33,896 bases of DNA. It comes from Bacteroidales bacterium (GTDB lineage: Bacteria > Bacteroidota > Bacteroidia > Bacteroidales > P3). The translations under genes and the position numbers were made by a program. A model generated the notes under the pieces. That model ran no database searches. It worked only from the letters and a program-made list of their open reading frames with translations, and was not told where the DNA came from. The stretch lies in NCBI GenBank assembly GCA_017561155.1, contig JAFZDP010000022.1, positions 1-33,896 of the forward strand, written 5' to 3'. This document shows, one piece after another, positions 33,185-33,896 of the stretch (positions are counted from its first letter, which is position 1; the number at the start of each line of letters is the position of its first letter).

Positions 33185-33680
33185 GGCTTCGCTGTCGCTT
33201 CGTAGACGGAGTAGCTGTGAGTTGTGAGCTTTGAGCAATGAGCCGGCTACCGCCTTGGGCTCAGCTATCGCTTCGCAGACTACAAGACTACAAGTGGCTG
33301 CCGCCTTGGGCTTCGCTAACGCTTCGCAGTCTACGAGACTACGAGACAACAAGTCGAAAGGGGATAGAAGGGTATAGAAAGTAAAGAGAGTATAGAAGGC
33401 TGTGAGCTGAGAGCCGGCTTCGCTATCGCTTCGCAGACGGAGTAGCTGTGAGTTGTGAGCTGAGAGCCGGCTTCGCCCTATCCGTAATTCCGTGATTCCG
33501 TAAATCCGCAGTTCCGGCTGCCGCCCCGACCGTTGTCCGTTGTCTGTTGTCCGGCGAAGCCAAAGTCTCGTTGTCTAGGCGTAGCAACGCGAAGTCTAAA
33601 ACATGTCAAAGAACTCTTTCACAATCCGTAGTCTGTAGTCCGTAGTCCGAATAGCACTTTTGCGAGGTTGTAAGAGAGGT
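33185..33680 (-). repeat. word-repeat block C (inverted relative to A and B)
   Basis: Same vocabulary as blocks A and B but reading on the minus strand: GGCGTAGCAACGCGAAG (33578-33594) is the complement of the word at 445-461 and 2389-2405, and TTGAGCAATGAGCCGGC (33231-33247) that of 2562-2578. GCTTCGCAGACTAC words, TCCGTAATTCCGTGATTCCG (near 33480-33500) and TAGAAGGGTATAGAAAG words also match in complement. A longer module (about 60 bases, GGAGTAGCTGTGAGTTGTGAG core) occurs at 33185-33247, 33416-33476 and, cut by the window end, 33844-33896. No gene. Confidence 0.8.
33603..33615 (-). promoter_or_regulatory. boxA-like motif (minus strand) upstream of block C
   Basis: ATGTCAAAGAACT on plus is AGTTCTTTGACAT on minus, identical to 378-390. 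It lies about 133 bases downstream (minus-strand sense) of the -7 box at 33748-33755 and just before block C words. Confidence 0.4.
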
Positions 33681-33747
33681 GAGGTAGAAGCAAAAGTATT
33701 TTCGTTCAACACATTAACCACAGTACACACTTTTCGTTTTGGTTTTG

Positions 33748-33755
33748 CAAAGATA
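33748..33755 (-). promoter_or_regulatory. orphan -7 box reading into block C (TATCTTTG on minus)
   Basis: CAAAGATA on plus is TATCTTTG on minus, a perfect -7 box. No minus-strand gene lies downstream before the helicase, which is on the plus strand. A transcript from here would consist of leader, boxA-like motif and block C. No clear -33 TTTG. Confidence 0.5.
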
Positions 33756-33780
33756 CAAACATTCGAAATATCACTTTACC

Positions 33781-33820
33781 GATTTGTCCCTTTTTGTCCC
33801 TTTTTGTACCCTTTTGTGTC
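33781..33820 (+). repeat. degenerate 10-bp tandem repeat (TTTTTGTCCC)
   Basis: Four adjacent 10-base units, GATTTGTCCC, TTTTTGTCCC, TTTTTGTACC, CTTTTGTGTC, just upstream (in minus sense) of the orphan -7 box. The units resemble the TTTTTGTACC word of block B (about 2286-2295). Confidence 0.7.
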
Positions 33821-33843
33821 GTTTTTGTTTGTAATTGGCTTAT

Positions 33844-33896
33844 GCTCAGCTATCGCTTCGCAGACGGAGTAGCTGTGAGTTGTGAGCTTTGAGCCA
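33844..33896 (-). repeat. third copy of the block C module, cut by window end
   Basis: Matches 33185-33247 and 33416-33476 through the shared core CAGACGGAGTAGCTGTGAG and the TGAGCTTTGAGC end (as in the first copy). It lies outside the predicted promoter at 33748-33755, so word repeats continue beyond the window. Confidence 0.75.

Noticed and set aside
33660..33872. 70-aa plus-strand frame at the window end
   Set aside because: Runs through the 10-bp tandem tract and a word module; no protein-like features.

Overview
The window looks like chromosomal DNA of an amino-acid-fermenting Bacteroidota bacterium, most likely Bacteroidales. It is AT-rich, and start codons mostly lack a Shine-Dalgarno sequence. 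Many genes sit behind the Bacteroidota -7 box TAnnTTTG. Gene content agrees: a BspA-type leucine-rich repeat protein, a secreted protease with a type IX secretion (T9SS) sorting domain, an outer-membrane beta-barrel, a fused FtcD, and a PIF1-like helicase carrying HRDC and HTH_40-like domains. No phage, transposase, rRNA or CRISPR array is visible.

Layout. 1-2600 is gene-poor: a promoter, a possible 58-residue membrane peptide, then two blocks of mosaic short-word repeats flanking a 13-unit LRR gene (927-2108). 2658-9085 holds a lipoprotein aldo/keto-reductase-like Fe-S protein (-), uvrA (+), tRNA-Leu(UAG) and bifunctional ftcD (+). 9181-20194 is one long minus-strand stretch. In transcription order it reads lptG-like, GH3-like, sufE, sufT-like; then fabG, btuF-like, kamD; then an outer-membrane barrel, coaD, a TauE-like permease, a PepSY-like protein and a secreted alpha/beta hydrolase. 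20195-21655 is sparse, with one small lipoprotein gene. 21656-25003 (-) holds a DHODH-like flavoprotein, an acyl-CoA ligase and a four-helix-bundle protein. 25239-27616 (+) holds a TPR membrane protein, prmA and a YggS-family gene. 27755-28510 is a nitroreductase (-). 28917-33177 (+) holds the T9SS protease and the helicase. 33178-33896 is a third word-repeat block in inverted orientation.

How the genes fit together. A secreted lysyl-endopeptidase-like protease, a lysine 5,6-aminomutase subunit, a B12-binding lipoprotein and FtcD (last step of histidine breakdown) fit a peptide- and amino-acid-using anaerobe. SufE and the SufT-like protein serve Fe-S assembly. LptG serves LPS export. UvrA and the helicase serve DNA maintenance.

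Most unusual feature. The noncoding blocks at both ends are built from the same small vocabulary of 10-40-base words. At the left edge (+) and right edge (-) the order is the same: promoter-like box, the 13-mer AGTTCTTTGACAT (similar to an rRNA boxA antitermination element), then the word block. This suggests a repeated, transcribed noncoding element. Other oddities are a kamD with no kamE beside it, an exported AKR-like Fe-S protein lacking two tetrad residues, and a DHODH-like protein without the catalytic loop Cys.
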